From NCBI GenBank assembly GCA_944332455.1, contig CALVJY010000004.1, positions 62,001 to 126,000 on the forward strand: DNA of 64,000 bases. Direction: 5' to 3'. The notes beneath the pieces were generated by a model. It was not told the origin of the DNA and made no database searches. It saw only the letters and a list, made by a program, of their open reading frames with translations. Both the position numbers and the translations under genes were made by a program. The stretch's first letter is position 1, and each line of letters opens with the position of its first letter. The DNA is from an uncultured Clostridia bacterium. Its GTDB lineage: Bacteria; Bacillota; Clostridia; Christensenellales; HGM11417. This document shows, one piece after another, positions 6,683 through 15,633 of this stretch.

Positions 6683-7753
6683 TCAGTCGATCTCGCCGCC
6701 GCCGATCACCCGGCCGTCGGGGGCGTACAGCACGCAGTACTGTCCGGCGGTCACCGCCCGCTGGGGGACGGCAAAGCTTACGCGCACCCCGCCGTCGGGC
6801 AGAAGGACGGCCTCGGCCTGCTGATCGGGCTGGCGGTAGCGGGTCTTGGCCAGGCAGGCAAAGCGCTCTGACGGGGGGGCGGTGATCCAGTTGACCCCGT
6901 GCATGGTCAGTTCGGAGCGGAAGAGGTCCTCCCCCTCGTTCTGCTCCACCCACAGAATGTTGTTCCGGACGTCCTTTTCCACCACGAACCAGCGGCCCTG
7001 GCCCCCGCCGGAGACCCCGCCGATGTTCAGGCCCTTGCGCTGGCCCAGAGTGTAGTACATCACGCCCTCGTGCCGGCCCACCTTTTTCCCGCTCCCCTTT
7101 TCCAGAATGTCTCCGGGGCGGGCGGGCAGAAAGTTCTGCAAAAAGGCCCGGAACTTGCGCTCGCCGATGAAGCAGATGCCGGTGGAATCCTTTTTGGCGG
7201 CGGTGGAAAGCCCGAGTTCGGCTGCAATGTTGCGGACCTCGTCCTTGCGAAGATCGGCCAGGGGAAAGAGGGCCATGGAAAGCTGTTCCCCGGTCAGCTG
7301 GTGCAGAAAGTAGGACTGGTCCTTGTTCGGATCCGCGGCCTTGTACAGCAGGACCCGGTCCCCCTCCCGGACCAGCCGGGCATAGTGACCGGTGGCAACA
7401 AAGCGGGCCCCCAGCTTTTTGGCAAAGTCCGAAAAGGGGCCGAACTTGATCTCCCGGTTGCACAGCACGTCGGGATTGGGGGTCCGCCCCGCCCGGTATG
7501 CGGCCAGAAACTGTTCGAACACCCGGTCGTAGTATTCTTTGGAAAAGTTGACTGCGTAGTAGGGCAGCTCCAGCTGCTGGCAGACCCGGCGGACGTCCGC
7601 AAAGTCCTCCTCGGCGGTGCACACCCCGTTGGGGTCGGTCTCCTCCCAATTTTTCATGAACAGGCCGATGACCTCGAAACCCTGTTGTTTGAGCAGGTAT
7701 GCCGCGACCGAGCTGTCCACGCCCCCGCTCATACCGACCACCACCCTCTCCAT
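6683..7753 (-). CDS. mnmA: tRNA-specific 2-thiouridylase MnmA
   Basis: MnmA thiolates U34 of tRNA-Lys, -Glu and -Gln using ATP and a persulfide sulfur. The 356-residue product has the PP-loop SGGVDSS at residues 9-15, the first catalytic cysteine in PNPDVLCNREIKFG near residue 100, GARFVATGHYARL near 120, and the second catalytic cysteine in DSTGICFIGERKF near 200. The central GRHEGVMYYTLGQRKGLNIGG segment and the C-terminal beta-barrel are complete. The ATG is preceded by AAAGGAGG at 7 nt; the upstream in-frame ATG lacks a site. It appears monocistronic. The 7754-8042 gap holds only low-complexity G+C-rich DNA and a possible TATAAA box near 7900. Confidence 0.97.
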   Translation of the reverse strand: MERVVVGMSGGVDSSVAAYLLKQQGFEVIGLFMKNWEETDPNGVCTAEEDFADVRRVCQQLELPYYAVNFSKEYYDRVFEQFLAAYRAGRTPNPDVLCNREIKFGPFSDFAKKLGARFVATGHYARLVREGDRVLLYKAADPNKDQSYFLHQLTGEQLSMALFPLADLRKDEVRNIAAELGLSTAAKKDSTGICFIGERKFRAFLQNFLPARPGDILEKGSGKKVGRHEGVMYYTLGQRKGLNIGGVSGGGQGRWFVVEKDVRNNILWVEQNEGEDLFRSELTMHGVNWITAPPSERFACLAKTRYRQPDQQAEAVLLPDGGVRVSFAVPQRAVTAGQYCVLYAPDGRVIGGGEID

Positions 7754-8042
7754 ACGGCCTCCTTTCGGCGGGGCCTTTTGCCCCCCGTTTTGCTGCCCAT
7801 TGCAGCGCATATACCGGATTTTTTCAAATCTTTCGCCGCCCGGTAAATGAACCCGGCCCCTGCCGGGCCGGATCCCGGCAAGCGTCCTCTCCGGACTTTA
7901 TAACACACAACAGTCGTTTTTTTCGGGACAAAAGCAAACCGACTTTTGTCGGCCCCTCCCGCCTTTCGGCGCGCAGCCGACGGCTTTTGACAGATCTTTC
8001 GCAACTCGGAAACTTTGACCCGGCGCCGGGCGGGCCTCTCCC

Positions 8043-8732
8043 CTATTCCCCCAAGACGATGGGCAAGACCTCCGGAAGCGTTCGGATCTCGAAGTCGGGG
8101 CGGAAGTCTCCGGCGGGCTTTCCCTCGGGATTGAACCAGCAGCAGGCCAGGCCCACTCCCCTGGCCCCGGCCATGTCGGCGGACAGGCTGTCCCCGATCA
8201 TCAGGGCGCGGCCGAGTTCGAAGCCGGGGATCTGCGAGAAGGCGTATTCGAAAAAGCGGGGATCCGGCTTTTGGGCCCCGGCCCTTTCGGAGACGAAGAC
8301 CTCCCGGAAGTATCCCGCCAGGCCGCTGCCCTTCAGCCGCTTTTCCTGCACCTCGGTGATGCCGTTGGTCAGCAGATAGTGTTCACAGTCAGGCAGGGCC
8401 GCAAGCACCTGTCCGGCCCCCGGCAGGGTGAAAAAGCCCTCGGAGAGCTCCTGCACGTAGCGTTCGGCCAGGACCTTGGGATCGGTCTTCAGGCCCAGCA
8501 GGTCCGCCAGATAGACGAACCGCTGCAGGCGGATCTCCTCCCGGGTGATGCGCTTTTGCTCGAACTGTTTCCACAGGGATTTGTTGTAGTCGTGATAGAT
8601 CCGGCAGAGCTCTTCGTCCGGCTCCACCCCGAAGGCCCGCATGGTGCGGCAGAAGGCCTGGCGTTCGGAGGCCTTGAAATCCAGCAGGGTGTCGTCGGCG
8701 TCCCAGAGCAAAAATTTGTACTTCATGTCCAT
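8043..8732 (-). CDS. HAD-superfamily nucleotidase, YjjG type
   Basis: A 229-residue (or 227 from the second ATG) haloacid-dehalogenase phosphatase with a C1-type cap. Motif I is LLWDADDTLLDF with the nucleophilic and acid/base aspartates, motif II is LLTNG, motif III is the lysine in AQKPDPRFFEYAF and motif IV is MIGDSLSADMAGA. The size and the motif I context match the YjjG group of pyrimidine 5'-nucleotidases, which clean up non-canonical nucleotides; other HAD phosphatases remain possible. The promoter's -10 box ends one base before the first ATG and transcription is predicted to start at the second ATG, so this looks like a leaderless message. The long G+C-rich upstream reading frame is not believed. 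Confidence 0.85.
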   Translation of the reverse strand: MDMKYKFLLWDADDTLLDFKASERQAFCRTMRAFGVEPDEELCRIYHDYNKSLWKQFEQKRITREEIRLQRFVYLADLLGLKTDPKVLAERYVQELSEGFFTLPGAGQVLAALPDCEHYLLTNGITEVQEKRLKGSGLAGYFREVFVSERAGAQKPDPRFFEYAFSQIPGFELGRALMIGDSLSADMAGARGVGLACCWFNPEGKPAGDFRPDFEIRTLPEVLPIVLGE

Positions 8733-8761
8733 ATTGTACCCTAAACCGGAAAATTTGGCAA
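8733..8761 (-). promoter_or_regulatory. Promoter giving a leaderless YjjG-type message
   Basis: Minus-strand TTGCCA, 17 bp, TACAAT, with the first ATG immediately after the -10 box and a second ATG 7 nt downstream of it, at the expected +1. Confidence 0.65.
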
Positions 8762-9013
8762 GCGATCTTTCAGGGAAAAACCGGACGGCCCCGGGACTTC
8801 GGCCTTTTCCCCCTTCCCCGGGACTTCGCCCTCCCTCCCCTCTTCCGGGGGGGGCGGCCGTTTTCCCCTTTCCCTGAGGCTTCGGAATTTTCCCCCTTCC
8901 CCGGGGTTTGGCCTTTTCCCCCGTTTCGGCGGGTTTTCGGCCTCTTTTGGCCCCCGGTCTCCTTTTCCGGAAAAAAACCGGAGCCTGGCTGCCCTGATTT
9001 TTTGCAAAAAGAC
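8762..9013. other. Low-complexity pyrimidine-rich gap
   Basis: Between the divergent promoters, CCCTTCCCCGGGACTTCG-like strings recur several times without a clean period. No gene, terminator with a T-run, or RNA motif is seen. Confidence 0.6.
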
Positions 9014-9042
9014 TTGACACCCGGGCGGGCTTAAACTATAAT
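9014..9042 (+). promoter_or_regulatory. SigA-type promoter of the mannose operon
   Basis: TTGACA, 17 bp, TATAAT, about 60 bp upstream of the GH92 ATG. Confidence 0.85.
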
Positions 9043-9107
9043 AAGAGAAAATCCAATCAAAAGGCGCGGGATCCCGCCGCTTTCCCGGGCGGCCCGCGGG
9101 AGCGGCT

Positions 9108-11138
9108 ATGCGATTTTTACCCTTTGTCAACGTCAAGCACGGGACGGCCTCGGTGGCCCGGTTTTCCCGGGGGAACACCCTGCCCCTGACCGCCCTGCCC
9201 CACGCCATGGCGGCCTTTGCCCCCCAGACCGAGGGGAGCCGGGGTTCGTGGTGGTATCATCCGGACGACCGCTCCTTCGAGGGCATCCGGCTGACCCATC
9301 AGCCCAGCCCCTGGGTGGGCGATTTTTCCCACCTGTGCTTTATGCCCCAGTCCGGCGAGCCGCAGGTGCGTCCGGAGAAGCGGTGGTGCAGCTTCCGGCC
9401 CGAAGAGCTCAGCCTGGCTCCCCACCGCATGAAGGGCTTTTTGCGGCGGTACGGGGCCTCCTTTGACCTGACGCCCACCGACAGCGGCTGCGTGGCCGAA
9501 CTCCGCTTCGAGGGCGAGACGCCGCGGTTTGCGGTGCTGCCCTTTGACTTCGAGGGGGAGATCGAGATCCTGCCCGAGGCCCGGCAGATCCGGGGCATGA
9601 CCACGGCCAGGACCTTTGTGCCCAAGGGAAAGCTTCCCCTTTACTTCCTGTTCGAGTTCGACGCCGACTTTGTGCCGGCGGAGAGTTTTACCACCGACGC
9701 CGAGGGCAATCTTTACGAGGACTTTGCCCTGACCGCCAGAGGGGCGGGCGCCAACGTCGCCCTGACCCGCAAGGAGGTCACCGTCCGCCTGGCCACCTCT
9801 TACATCAGCTACGATCAGGCCGAGGTCAACCTCCAGCGGGAAAAGCAGAGCTTTAAGCGCACCCTGCAGGCCGCCGAGCGGGCCTGGGAGGAGGTTCTCT
9901 CCCTCATCGAGATCCCCGGCTCCGAGGCTCAGAAAAAATTATTTTACTCCTGCCTGTACCGGGCCTTTCTGTACCCCACCAAGTTTTACGAGCTGGACCG
10001 GGCCGACAAGCCCTTCCATTTAGAGCCCGAGAGCGGGGTGGTCAAGCCGGGGGTGATGTACGTCAACAACGGCTTCTGGGACACCTACCGCACGGTGTGG
10101 CCGCTGTACGCCCTGATCGCGCCGGACAAGTACCGCGAGATGGCGGAGGGCTTTCTGAACTTTTACGACGACACGGGATATCTGCCCCGCTGGCCGGCCC
10201 CCTCGGAGTTCGGCTGCATGCCCGGCACCCTGATCGAGGCCGTGCTGGCCGACGCCGCCGTCAAGGGCATCCTGGACAGGGCCGGGTGCGAGCGGGCCCT
10301 GGAGGCCTGTCTGAAAAACGCCGAGGTCCAGTCCCAAGATCCCCTTCGCGGGCGCAAGTCGGTGGAGGCCTACCGGAAGCTGGGCTGGGTGCCCAACGAC
10401 CGGGAAAAGGAGAGCGTCAACGAGACCCTGGACTGCGCCTACGGCGACTTCTGCATCGGGCAGATCGCCGCCGCGCTGGGCAGGACCGAGCTGGCCGAAA
10501 AGTACCATGCCTACGGGCAGAACTACAAGAACCTGTTCGACCCCAGGACCGGCTTCATGCGGGGCCGGGATTCCCGTGGGAACTTCCGGCCCGGCTTTTC
10601 CCCCATTGCCTGGGGCGGGGAGTACACCGAGGGCAGCGCCTGGCAGAACTCCTTCGCCGTTCCCCAGGACACCGAGGGCCTGGCCGCCCTGTACGGCGGG
10701 AAGGAGGCCTTTTTGCGGAAGATCGATGAACTGTTCGACGCCCCGCCCGACTTCGAGGTGGGGGGCTACGGCTTCGAGATCCACGAGATGAGCGAGATGG
10801 CCGCCCAGGACTTCGGGCAGTGCGCCATCTCCAACCAGCCCAGCTTCCACTTCCCCTGGTTCTACGCCGCCCTGGGGCAGCCTCAAAAGACCCGGGAAAA
10901 GCTGGATCTGCTTCTGACCGCCTTTTCGGGCGAGGACGGCGGATTCCCCGGCGACGAGGACAACGGCACCATGGCGGCCTGGGTGATCTTCGCCTTCCTG
11001 GGGATCTACCCCATGTGCCCGGGCAAACCCGAATACGTCTGCACCTCCCCTTTGCTGGAGGGCATCAAGGTGCTGGGACGGCCCTGGAAGGGCTTCCCCG
11101 GTCCCGCCGTCTCCTTCGACGAACTGAAAAAGATCTGA
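9108..11138 (+). CDS. GH92 family alpha-mannosidase, apparently cytoplasmic
   Basis: GH92 enzymes are calcium-dependent inverting exo-alpha-mannosidases (mostly alpha-1,2). The 676-residue protein has the N-terminal beta-sandwich (about residues 1-240) and the (alpha/alpha)6 catalytic domain. Landmarks are GFWDTYRTVWPLYALI near residue 325, SVNETLDCAYGDFCI near 440, a GFEIHEMSEM...AISNQPSFHFPW segment, and the acidic loop GDEDNGTMAAWVIFAFLGIYP near 615, where the general base aspartate lies in characterised members. No signal peptide or lipobox is seen, unlike most Bacteroidota GH92 enzymes, so the substrate is probably an imported short mannoside. GGGAG lies 7 nt upstream of the ATG. It is the first gene of an operon with a sugar kinase and a lyxose/mannose isomerase. 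Confidence 0.92.
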   Translation: MRFLPFVNVKHGTASVARFSRGNTLPLTALPHAMAAFAPQTEGSRGSWWYHPDDRSFEGIRLTHQPSPWVGDFSHLCFMPQSGEPQVRPEKRWCSFRPEELSLAPHRMKGFLRRYGASFDLTPTDSGCVAELRFEGETPRFAVLPFDFEGEIEILPEARQIRGMTTARTFVPKGKLPLYFLFEFDADFVPAESFTTDAEGNLYEDFALTARGAGANVALTRKEVTVRLATSYISYDQAEVNLQREKQSFKRTLQAAERAWEEVLSLIEIPGSEAQKKLFYSCLYRAFLYPTKFYELDRADKPFHLEPESGVVKPGVMYVNNGFWDTYRTVWPLYALIAPDKYREMAEGFLNFYDDTGYLPRWPAPSEFGCMPGTLIEAVLADAAVKGILDRAGCERALEACLKNAEVQSQDPLRGRKSVEAYRKLGWVPNDREKESVNETLDCAYGDFCIGQIAAALGRTELAEKYHAYGQNYKNLFDPRTGFMRGRDSRGNFRPGFSPIAWGGEYTEGSAWQNSFAVPQDTEGLAALYGGKEAFLRKIDELFDAPPDFEVGGYGFEIHEMSEMAAQDFGQCAISNQPSFHFPWFYAALGQPQKTREKLDLLLTAFSGEDGGFPGDEDNGTMAAWVIFAFLGIYPMCPGKPEYVCTSPLLEGIKVLGRPWKGFPGPAVSFDELKKI

Positions 11139-11194
11139 ACATTCGTGCAGAGCAGCCGTTTTGAAAACAACGCCCGACGGGCAAGGAGTTTTTT

Positions 11195-12211
11195 ATGAAT
11201 ACCAAAGGCATCACCATTGCGGGCAACATTCTGACCGACAAGATCAAGCTGATCGACGCCTATCCCCAGCAGGGGATGCTGTGCAACATCTCCAAAGTGG
11301 AAATGGGGGTGGGCGGCGCCGTGCCGAACACCATCATCGACCTGGCCGTGCTGGACCCCTCGGTGCCCCTGAAGGCCATCGGCCTGGTGGGCGACGACGC
11401 CGAGGGCCGCTTTGTCGTGGGCATGATGAAGGACAAGGGGGTGGACGTGTCCGGCATCGGCGTGATCCGGGACCAGCCCACCAGCTTTTCGGACGTCATG
11501 ACGGTGACCTCCACCGGCGCCCGCACCTTCTTCCACGCCCGGGGGGCCAATTCGGTGTTCGGGCCCGAACACATCGACCTTGACAAGCTGGACTGCGACC
11601 TGTTCCACATCGGCTACCTGCTGCTGCTGGATCAGTTCGACCGGGAGGATCCCGAGTACGGCACCGTGATGGCCCGCACCCTGCACGAGGTGCAGAAGCG
11701 CGGCATTAAAACCAGCATCGACGTGGTCAGCGAGGCCTCGGACCGCTTCAAAAAGCTGGTCATCCCCGCCCTGAAGTACTGCGACTACGTGGTCATCAAC
11801 GAGATCGAATCCGGCAACGCCGTGGGGGTCGATCCCCGCACCCCGGACGGCAGGATCAGCCTGGAGGCGCTGAAGGAGATCTGCAGGCGCTTTATGGAGC
11901 TGGGCGTGAAGGAAGTCACCTGTATCCACAGCCGGGAAGTCGGGGTGTACTACGACAAGGCCGGCAACTTTACCTGGTCCCCCGCGGTCAACCTGCCCAA
12001 GGGCTACATCAAGGGCGCGGTGGGGGCGGGCGACGCCTTCTGCGCCGGCATGCTTTACAGCTTTTACAAGGGATTTTCCGCCAAACAGGCTCTGGACGTG
12101 GCCTCGTGCACGGCGGGCTGCAATCTGTCGGCCCCCGACTCGGTCAGCGGCATGAAGCCCCTGGCGGAGGCCCTGGAATTATTGAAAATTTATGGGAGTG
12201 AAACGTTATGA
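11195..12211 (+). CDS. PfkB family carbohydrate kinase, likely fructokinase-like
   Basis: PfkB (ribokinase-superfamily) enzymes phosphorylate sugars with ATP. The 338-residue protein starts TIAGNILTDKIKLID, has the GG motif in MGVGGAVPNTIIDLA near residue 40, and the family's second signature GAVGAGDAFCAGMLYSF near residue 280, with the catalytic aspartate in GAGD. Its substrate cannot be read directly. Because it sits between a mannosidase and a D-lyxose/mannose isomerase and overlaps the latter by 4 nt (ATGA), phosphorylation of fructose made from mannose is the simplest inference. GCAAGGAG precedes the ATG. Transcribed from the 9014 promoter. Confidence 0.9.
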   Translation: MNTKGITIAGNILTDKIKLIDAYPQQGMLCNISKVEMGVGGAVPNTIIDLAVLDPSVPLKAIGLVGDDAEGRFVVGMMKDKGVDVSGIGVIRDQPTSFSDVMTVTSTGARTFFHARGANSVFGPEHIDLDKLDCDLFHIGYLLLLDQFDREDPEYGTVMARTLHEVQKRGIKTSIDVVSEASDRFKKLVIPALKYCDYVVINEIESGNAVGVDPRTPDGRISLEALKEICRRFMELGVKEVTCIHSREVGVYYDKAGNFTWSPAVNLPKGYIKGAVGAGDAFCAGMLYSFYKGFSAKQALDVASCTAGCNLSAPDSVSGMKPLAEALELLKIYGSETL

Positions 12212-12744
12212 TCACCAAAAAAGAGTATGAACAGGCAAGACAAGAGACCCTGAAGCGCTTCCGCGAGGCCGGCATCCGCGTGACCCCAGAAGAGGCCGAG
12301 CGCATCGAAGTGGCCGACTTCGGCCTTTCCAACCTCCCCGAGATCGGGCTGGAGATCCTGACCTACGTCAACACCGAAAAGGTGTGCGCCAAGGAGATGG
12401 TGCTCTTCCCCGGCCAGACCTGCCCCGAGCACATCCACGTGGACGGCCCGGGCTACGAGGGCAAGGAGGAGACCTTCCGGGTCCGCCGCGGCAAAGTTTA
12501 CCTTTACGTCTCCGGGGAGCCCACCCCCGACATCCAGGCCAAGATGCCTCCCTCCAAGGTCACCGTCTTCCACGAGATCGTGCTGACCGAGGGCCAGCAG
12601 TACACCCTGTACCCCCGCACCCTGCACTGGTTCCAGGGCGGCCCCGAGGGCGCCATCGTCTCCGAATTCTCCACCCGGAGCCGGGACGAGAGCGACATCT
12701 TCACCGACCCCGCCATCTCCCGCCTGCCCGAGATCGGGGAGTGA
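12208..12744 (+). CDS. D-lyxose/D-mannose ketol-isomerase (cupin)
   Basis: A 178-residue single-domain cupin matching D-lyxose isomerase (EC 5.3.1.15). The metal ligands are visible as the two histidines in CPEHIHV (about residue 75), the glutamate in KEETFRVRRGKVYLYV (about 88-94) and the histidine in RTLHWFQGGPEGA (about 145). Characterised members act on D-lyxose and D-mannose, giving D-xylulose and D-fructose. It is translationally coupled to the PfkB kinase. Together with the GH92 enzyme it forms a plausible mannoside to mannose to fructose to fructose-phosphate route that avoids hexokinase plus phosphomannose isomerase. The operon ends in a strong terminator at 12792. Confidence 0.92.
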   Translation: MITKKEYEQARQETLKRFREAGIRVTPEEAERIEVADFGLSNLPEIGLEILTYVNTEKVCAKEMVLFPGQTCPEHIHVDGPGYEGKEETFRVRRGKVYLYVSGEPTPDIQAKMPPSKVTVFHEIVLTEGQQYTLYPRTLHWFQGGPEGAIVSEFSTRSRDESDIFTDPAISRLPEIGE

Positions 12745-12791
12745 ATTAAGAGCCCGATCGGCAGCAAGAACATTGACTTCATATGGACTTC

Positions 12792-12836
12792 ACAAAACAG
12801 CAAGCTCCGGAACGCTCCGGAGCTTGCTGTTTTGTG
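12792..12836. terminator. Bidirectional terminator after the mannose operon
   Basis: ACAAAACAGCAAGCTCCGGA and its complement enclose a 4-nt loop; the minus strand reads into TTTTGT as well, so it can also serve the convergent lipoprotein operon. Confidence 0.85.
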
Positions 12837-12872
12837 TGAACTAACAAATAGTAATCTTTTTTGCGAGGTAAA

Positions 12873-15002
12873 TTAAGTCCTCTCTGCTTTTAATGTCGGG
12901 AAACCATCTTCATAAAACACCCAAAGTTCCTGATCCCAAAACATTAAATCTGTGTAAAACACATTTGAATAAGTTTCATCCGTGTGTGTCCCCTGTACAG
13001 AATCCAATCCTGTAGTTGAACAATTATAGTAGCAATTCTGAATAGAACTCGGATATAGAAGTATATAACAAAGGACTGCGGAGACCCCGGAAGAACTTAT
13101 TTCTCCAAAATTTGCACACTGACTGATCTCAAATGCGGTAAGGCATCCGCCAATCCCGCCTGCGTAATAGTTGCCGGCAATTTTCCCGCTATTGTAACAA
13201 GAGGTGATGTGAATAACGGAATTTACAATTGGCTGGTTGCCAAAGCCGATGATCCCTCCGGCATTTTTGCTGGACGAGATCTCTCCTTGATTAAAACAAT
13301 TTTGAATATAAGAAGCTATTCCGAGAGCTTCGAAGTAATCTGGATGCATTTCCAATGAACCGATTATACCACCGGCACTGTCCGACTGCGCCGGAGAAGT
13401 CGAATAGCTTGTTATATTGCCTTTATTGGAACACTGATCAATAATTACCATATAATAGCTTCTTCCGACAATGCCTCCGGCATGACGTTCCCCATAAATA
13501 TCTCCCATATTAAAGCATTTGCTTGCAAGGAAAAGGATGCCGTCTCCCATCATTCCGCCGGCTATTTGGGCGCGGATTTCGCCGTAATTCACATTGTTTT
13601 CGAACAATGTGATCGCTGACATTTCTTTATAGCCAATCATCCCGCCGGCCGCAGTTCCCGCCTCGATATCGGCTCTATTGGTGCAGCCTCTGACTGAATC
13701 AGACTGACTGTATCCAATGATCCCTCCTGCATAACTGGAATAAGCTGAACTATGGTTTGCCAGATTGATGCTGCCGGAAACGCTGACATTTTCGAAAGTC
13801 GCATCTTTGTTGTAACCTGCTACTCCGCCGACATAAACAGTATTGGAAACAGCGGGGAGCGCTATATGGATATTAGTAAAAGAGAGGTTAAAAATTTTGC
13901 CGCTCGAGGCAAACCCGATAAAGCCATAATACCGTTGATTTGGCCGTAATTGCGTGATCGTCAAGCCAGCAATGGTAAAATGATTGCCGTCAATTTGACC
14001 GGTAAAAGGTTCTGCCGCTGTCCCGACCGGAGTCCAGTCGCCCTCCGGAAGCTCAATATCGTCCGTCAGCACGAAATGACCGTTGGGATAGGCATACAGC
14101 TGTTGCAAATCCTCCGCCGAAGACAATTCGATGATCCAGGATGTTGTAACTTCGATGTCGGACGTATAGGTCCATTCCTCCAGCGAATTGCCCAGGCTGT
14201 CGGTTATTTGTTCCCCTTGATAAAACCAACCGATAAAAGCTCCGTACTCATTGGTTGCAACGGGCAGCGTAAACCGCTTTCCGAATTCCACTTGCAGTTC
14301 CGTTTCCGGGACCTCGCCGCCGTTCGCATTCAAGGTGACCGTGTACTTGTTTGCCGTCCAGGAAGCGGTCAGCGTACAATCGGCCGCGATCCCCCACTTG
14401 TCTCCTGCCACAAGTTCATCCTGCCAAAACCAGCCGTTGAAGGTGTGCCCTGTCCGTTCAGGTTGCGGCAATTCGTATGCCTGATCAAAGACCACGGTGA
14501 TCGGATCCAGCACTTCCCCCGTTCCGGGGTCAAAGGATACTTCATATTCATTGGCCGTCCATACCGCAGTCAGTTGCATGTCGCTTTTCACAACGTCCGA
14601 ATTGAAACGCCACTCTTCGCCATTGCAATACCAGCCATTCAGGGTATAGCCGGTCCGTTCGAGTTCGGGACGTTCGACCTTATACCCGTCCTTGACGATC
14701 TGGCTGCTCACAGCGGCAGAAAATCCGGAATCAAATTTGACTTCATACATCTGGACTGCAACGATATCGGTTTTGATTCCGTTCAGAATGTAATAGCCGT
14801 CTTCCGATATTGCAATGCTTTTGATCGATTCAACGGCTTCATCCCCGAAATTGCCCAGATTTTCCGTGGTGTCATCAGTGTAGACAGCAATCAAATCTCC
14901 GTTTTCATCGAGATAATACCGTTCCGCCACCGGATTGTTCCCACAGGCGGAAAAGGACAAAGCACAAAAAAGCACGCATAAAACAAAAAGTATTTTTTTC
15001 AT
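12873..15002 (-). CDS. Surface lipoprotein with InlB-type B repeats and GLUG repeats
   Basis: The product has 709 residues. The lipoprotein signal is MKKILFVLCVLFCALSFSAC with cysteine 20 as the predicted lipid anchor. Residues about 95-300 hold three Listeria-Bacteroides (Flg_new/InlB B) repeats recognisable by RTGYTLNGWYCNGEEW, RTGHTFNGWFWQDELV and GAFIGWFYQGEQI, each with LTAVWTA-like or LTASWTA-like ends. Residues about 330-650 carry GLUG-type repeats of the form AGGIIGY, GGMIGY and AGGIVGR. Such proteins are anchored at the cell surface and are probably adhesive or structural. The gene is visibly richer in A+T than the neighbouring sugar operon. GAGGAGGG precedes the ATG. It is co-transcribed with the small membrane protein upstream. 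Confidence 0.85.
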   Translation of the reverse strand: MKKILFVLCVLFCALSFSACGNNPVAERYYLDENGDLIAVYTDDTTENLGNFGDEAVESIKSIAISEDGYYILNGIKTDIVAVQMYEVKFDSGFSAAVSSQIVKDGYKVERPELERTGYTLNGWYCNGEEWRFNSDVVKSDMQLTAVWTANEYEVSFDPGTGEVLDPITVVFDQAYELPQPERTGHTFNGWFWQDELVAGDKWGIAADCTLTASWTANKYTVTLNANGGEVPETELQVEFGKRFTLPVATNEYGAFIGWFYQGEQITDSLGNSLEEWTYTSDIEVTTSWIIELSSAEDLQQLYAYPNGHFVLTDDIELPEGDWTPVGTAAEPFTGQIDGNHFTIAGLTITQLRPNQRYYGFIGFASSGKIFNLSFTNIHIALPAVSNTVYVGGVAGYNKDATFENVSVSGSINLANHSSAYSSYAGGIIGYSQSDSVRGCTNRADIEAGTAAGGMIGYKEMSAITLFENNVNYGEIRAQIAGGMMGDGILFLASKCFNMGDIYGERHAGGIVGRSYYMVIIDQCSNKGNITSYSTSPAQSDSAGGIIGSLEMHPDYFEALGIASYIQNCFNQGEISSSKNAGGIIGFGNQPIVNSVIHITSCYNSGKIAGNYYAGGIGGCLTAFEISQCANFGEISSSGVSAVLCYILLYPSSIQNCYYNCSTTGLDSVQGTHTDETYSNVFYTDLMFWDQELWVFYEDGFPTLKAERT

Positions 15003-15018
15003 CTTGATACCCTCCTCC

Positions 15019-15174
15019 TCAGGTTTTATCGTCTTTGCCGTCAATAAGCTTGCGTATATTTTTACATATTTTTATAATCCTCTCCTCCGTTTTATAGGTG
15101 GTCACCATGGAAAAAACAGCAAGGAAAACGGAAAAAAGGCTTGTGATCAAGGAAACGATCGCCAGCCAGTCCAA
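15019..15174 (-). CDS. 51-residue single-pass membrane protein
   Basis: A short gene with a TTG start: MDWLAIVSLITSLFSVFLAV, then FSMVTTYKTEERIIKICKN and a charged tail ending GKDDKT. Residues 4-25 form one membrane helix and the rest is basic and charged. AGGAGG lies 10 nt upstream of the TTG and a strong promoter lies just beyond, so expression is likely. It is followed after 16 nt by the lipoprotein gene, with that gene's ribosome binding site in the gap. Size and layout recall small membrane toxins or holin-like peptides, but no family can be claimed; a small partner or anchor for the lipoprotein is equally possible. Confidence 0.7.
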   Translation of the reverse strand: MDWLAIVSLITSLFSVFLAVFSMVTTYKTEERIIKICKNIRKLIDGKDDKT

Positions 15175-15202
15175 TTTTGAAAAACCTCCTTTGTTTAAAA
15201 TT

Positions 15203-15256
15203 CACGAAATTCGTGTTTCTTTTTTTATTATAAACCATAAAAAGCATGATTGTCAA
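15203..15256 (-). promoter_or_regulatory. Promoter and palindromic operator of the small protein-lipoprotein operon
   Basis: Minus-strand TTGACA, 18 bp, TATAAT (15227-15256), followed at the transcription start by the perfect palindrome CACGAATTTCGTG (15203-15215), a probable repressor site. Confidence 0.75.
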
Positions 15257-15399
15257 ATAGAAATGATGAGATTTATAGAATTAAGACTTTCTGAGACAGA
15301 TACTAGTTTTCGGGCGGAGGGAGGCCGTCCCGAATTTTTTTCCAAAAAAAATTTTGCTTTTCCCCAATAAAACGGGGCGCTGCGGTGTCTAAATAATAA

Positions 15400-15612
15400 A
15401 GTGCCTGAGGCACATCCTGTACGCCCACTCGTACGGAGCGGGAAAAGGGATCCTTTGTTCCTGCGATTGTTTTATGCCGCTATCCGGCACACGGAAAAAC
15501 AACTGCCTGTGCCTGCGATCTGTTTTCCCCCATAAACAACGCTTTACGGGTGCCGGGCGGAAAAACAAACGGATGCTCCCTGCGACCTGTTTTCACCCAT
15601 AACAACGCAAAA
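15400..15612. repeat. REP-like module plus a duplicated roughly 65-bp leader segment
   Basis: GTGCCTGAGGCAC with GTACGCCCA lies at 15400-15425. CTGCGATCTGTTTTC and CTGCGACCTGTTTTC, each followed by CCCATAA(A)CAACGC, form two direct copies about 65 bp apart directly upstream of the 15634 gene. Confidence 0.7.
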
Positions 15613-15633
15613 ACTCTTCCGGGAGGATGTGAT

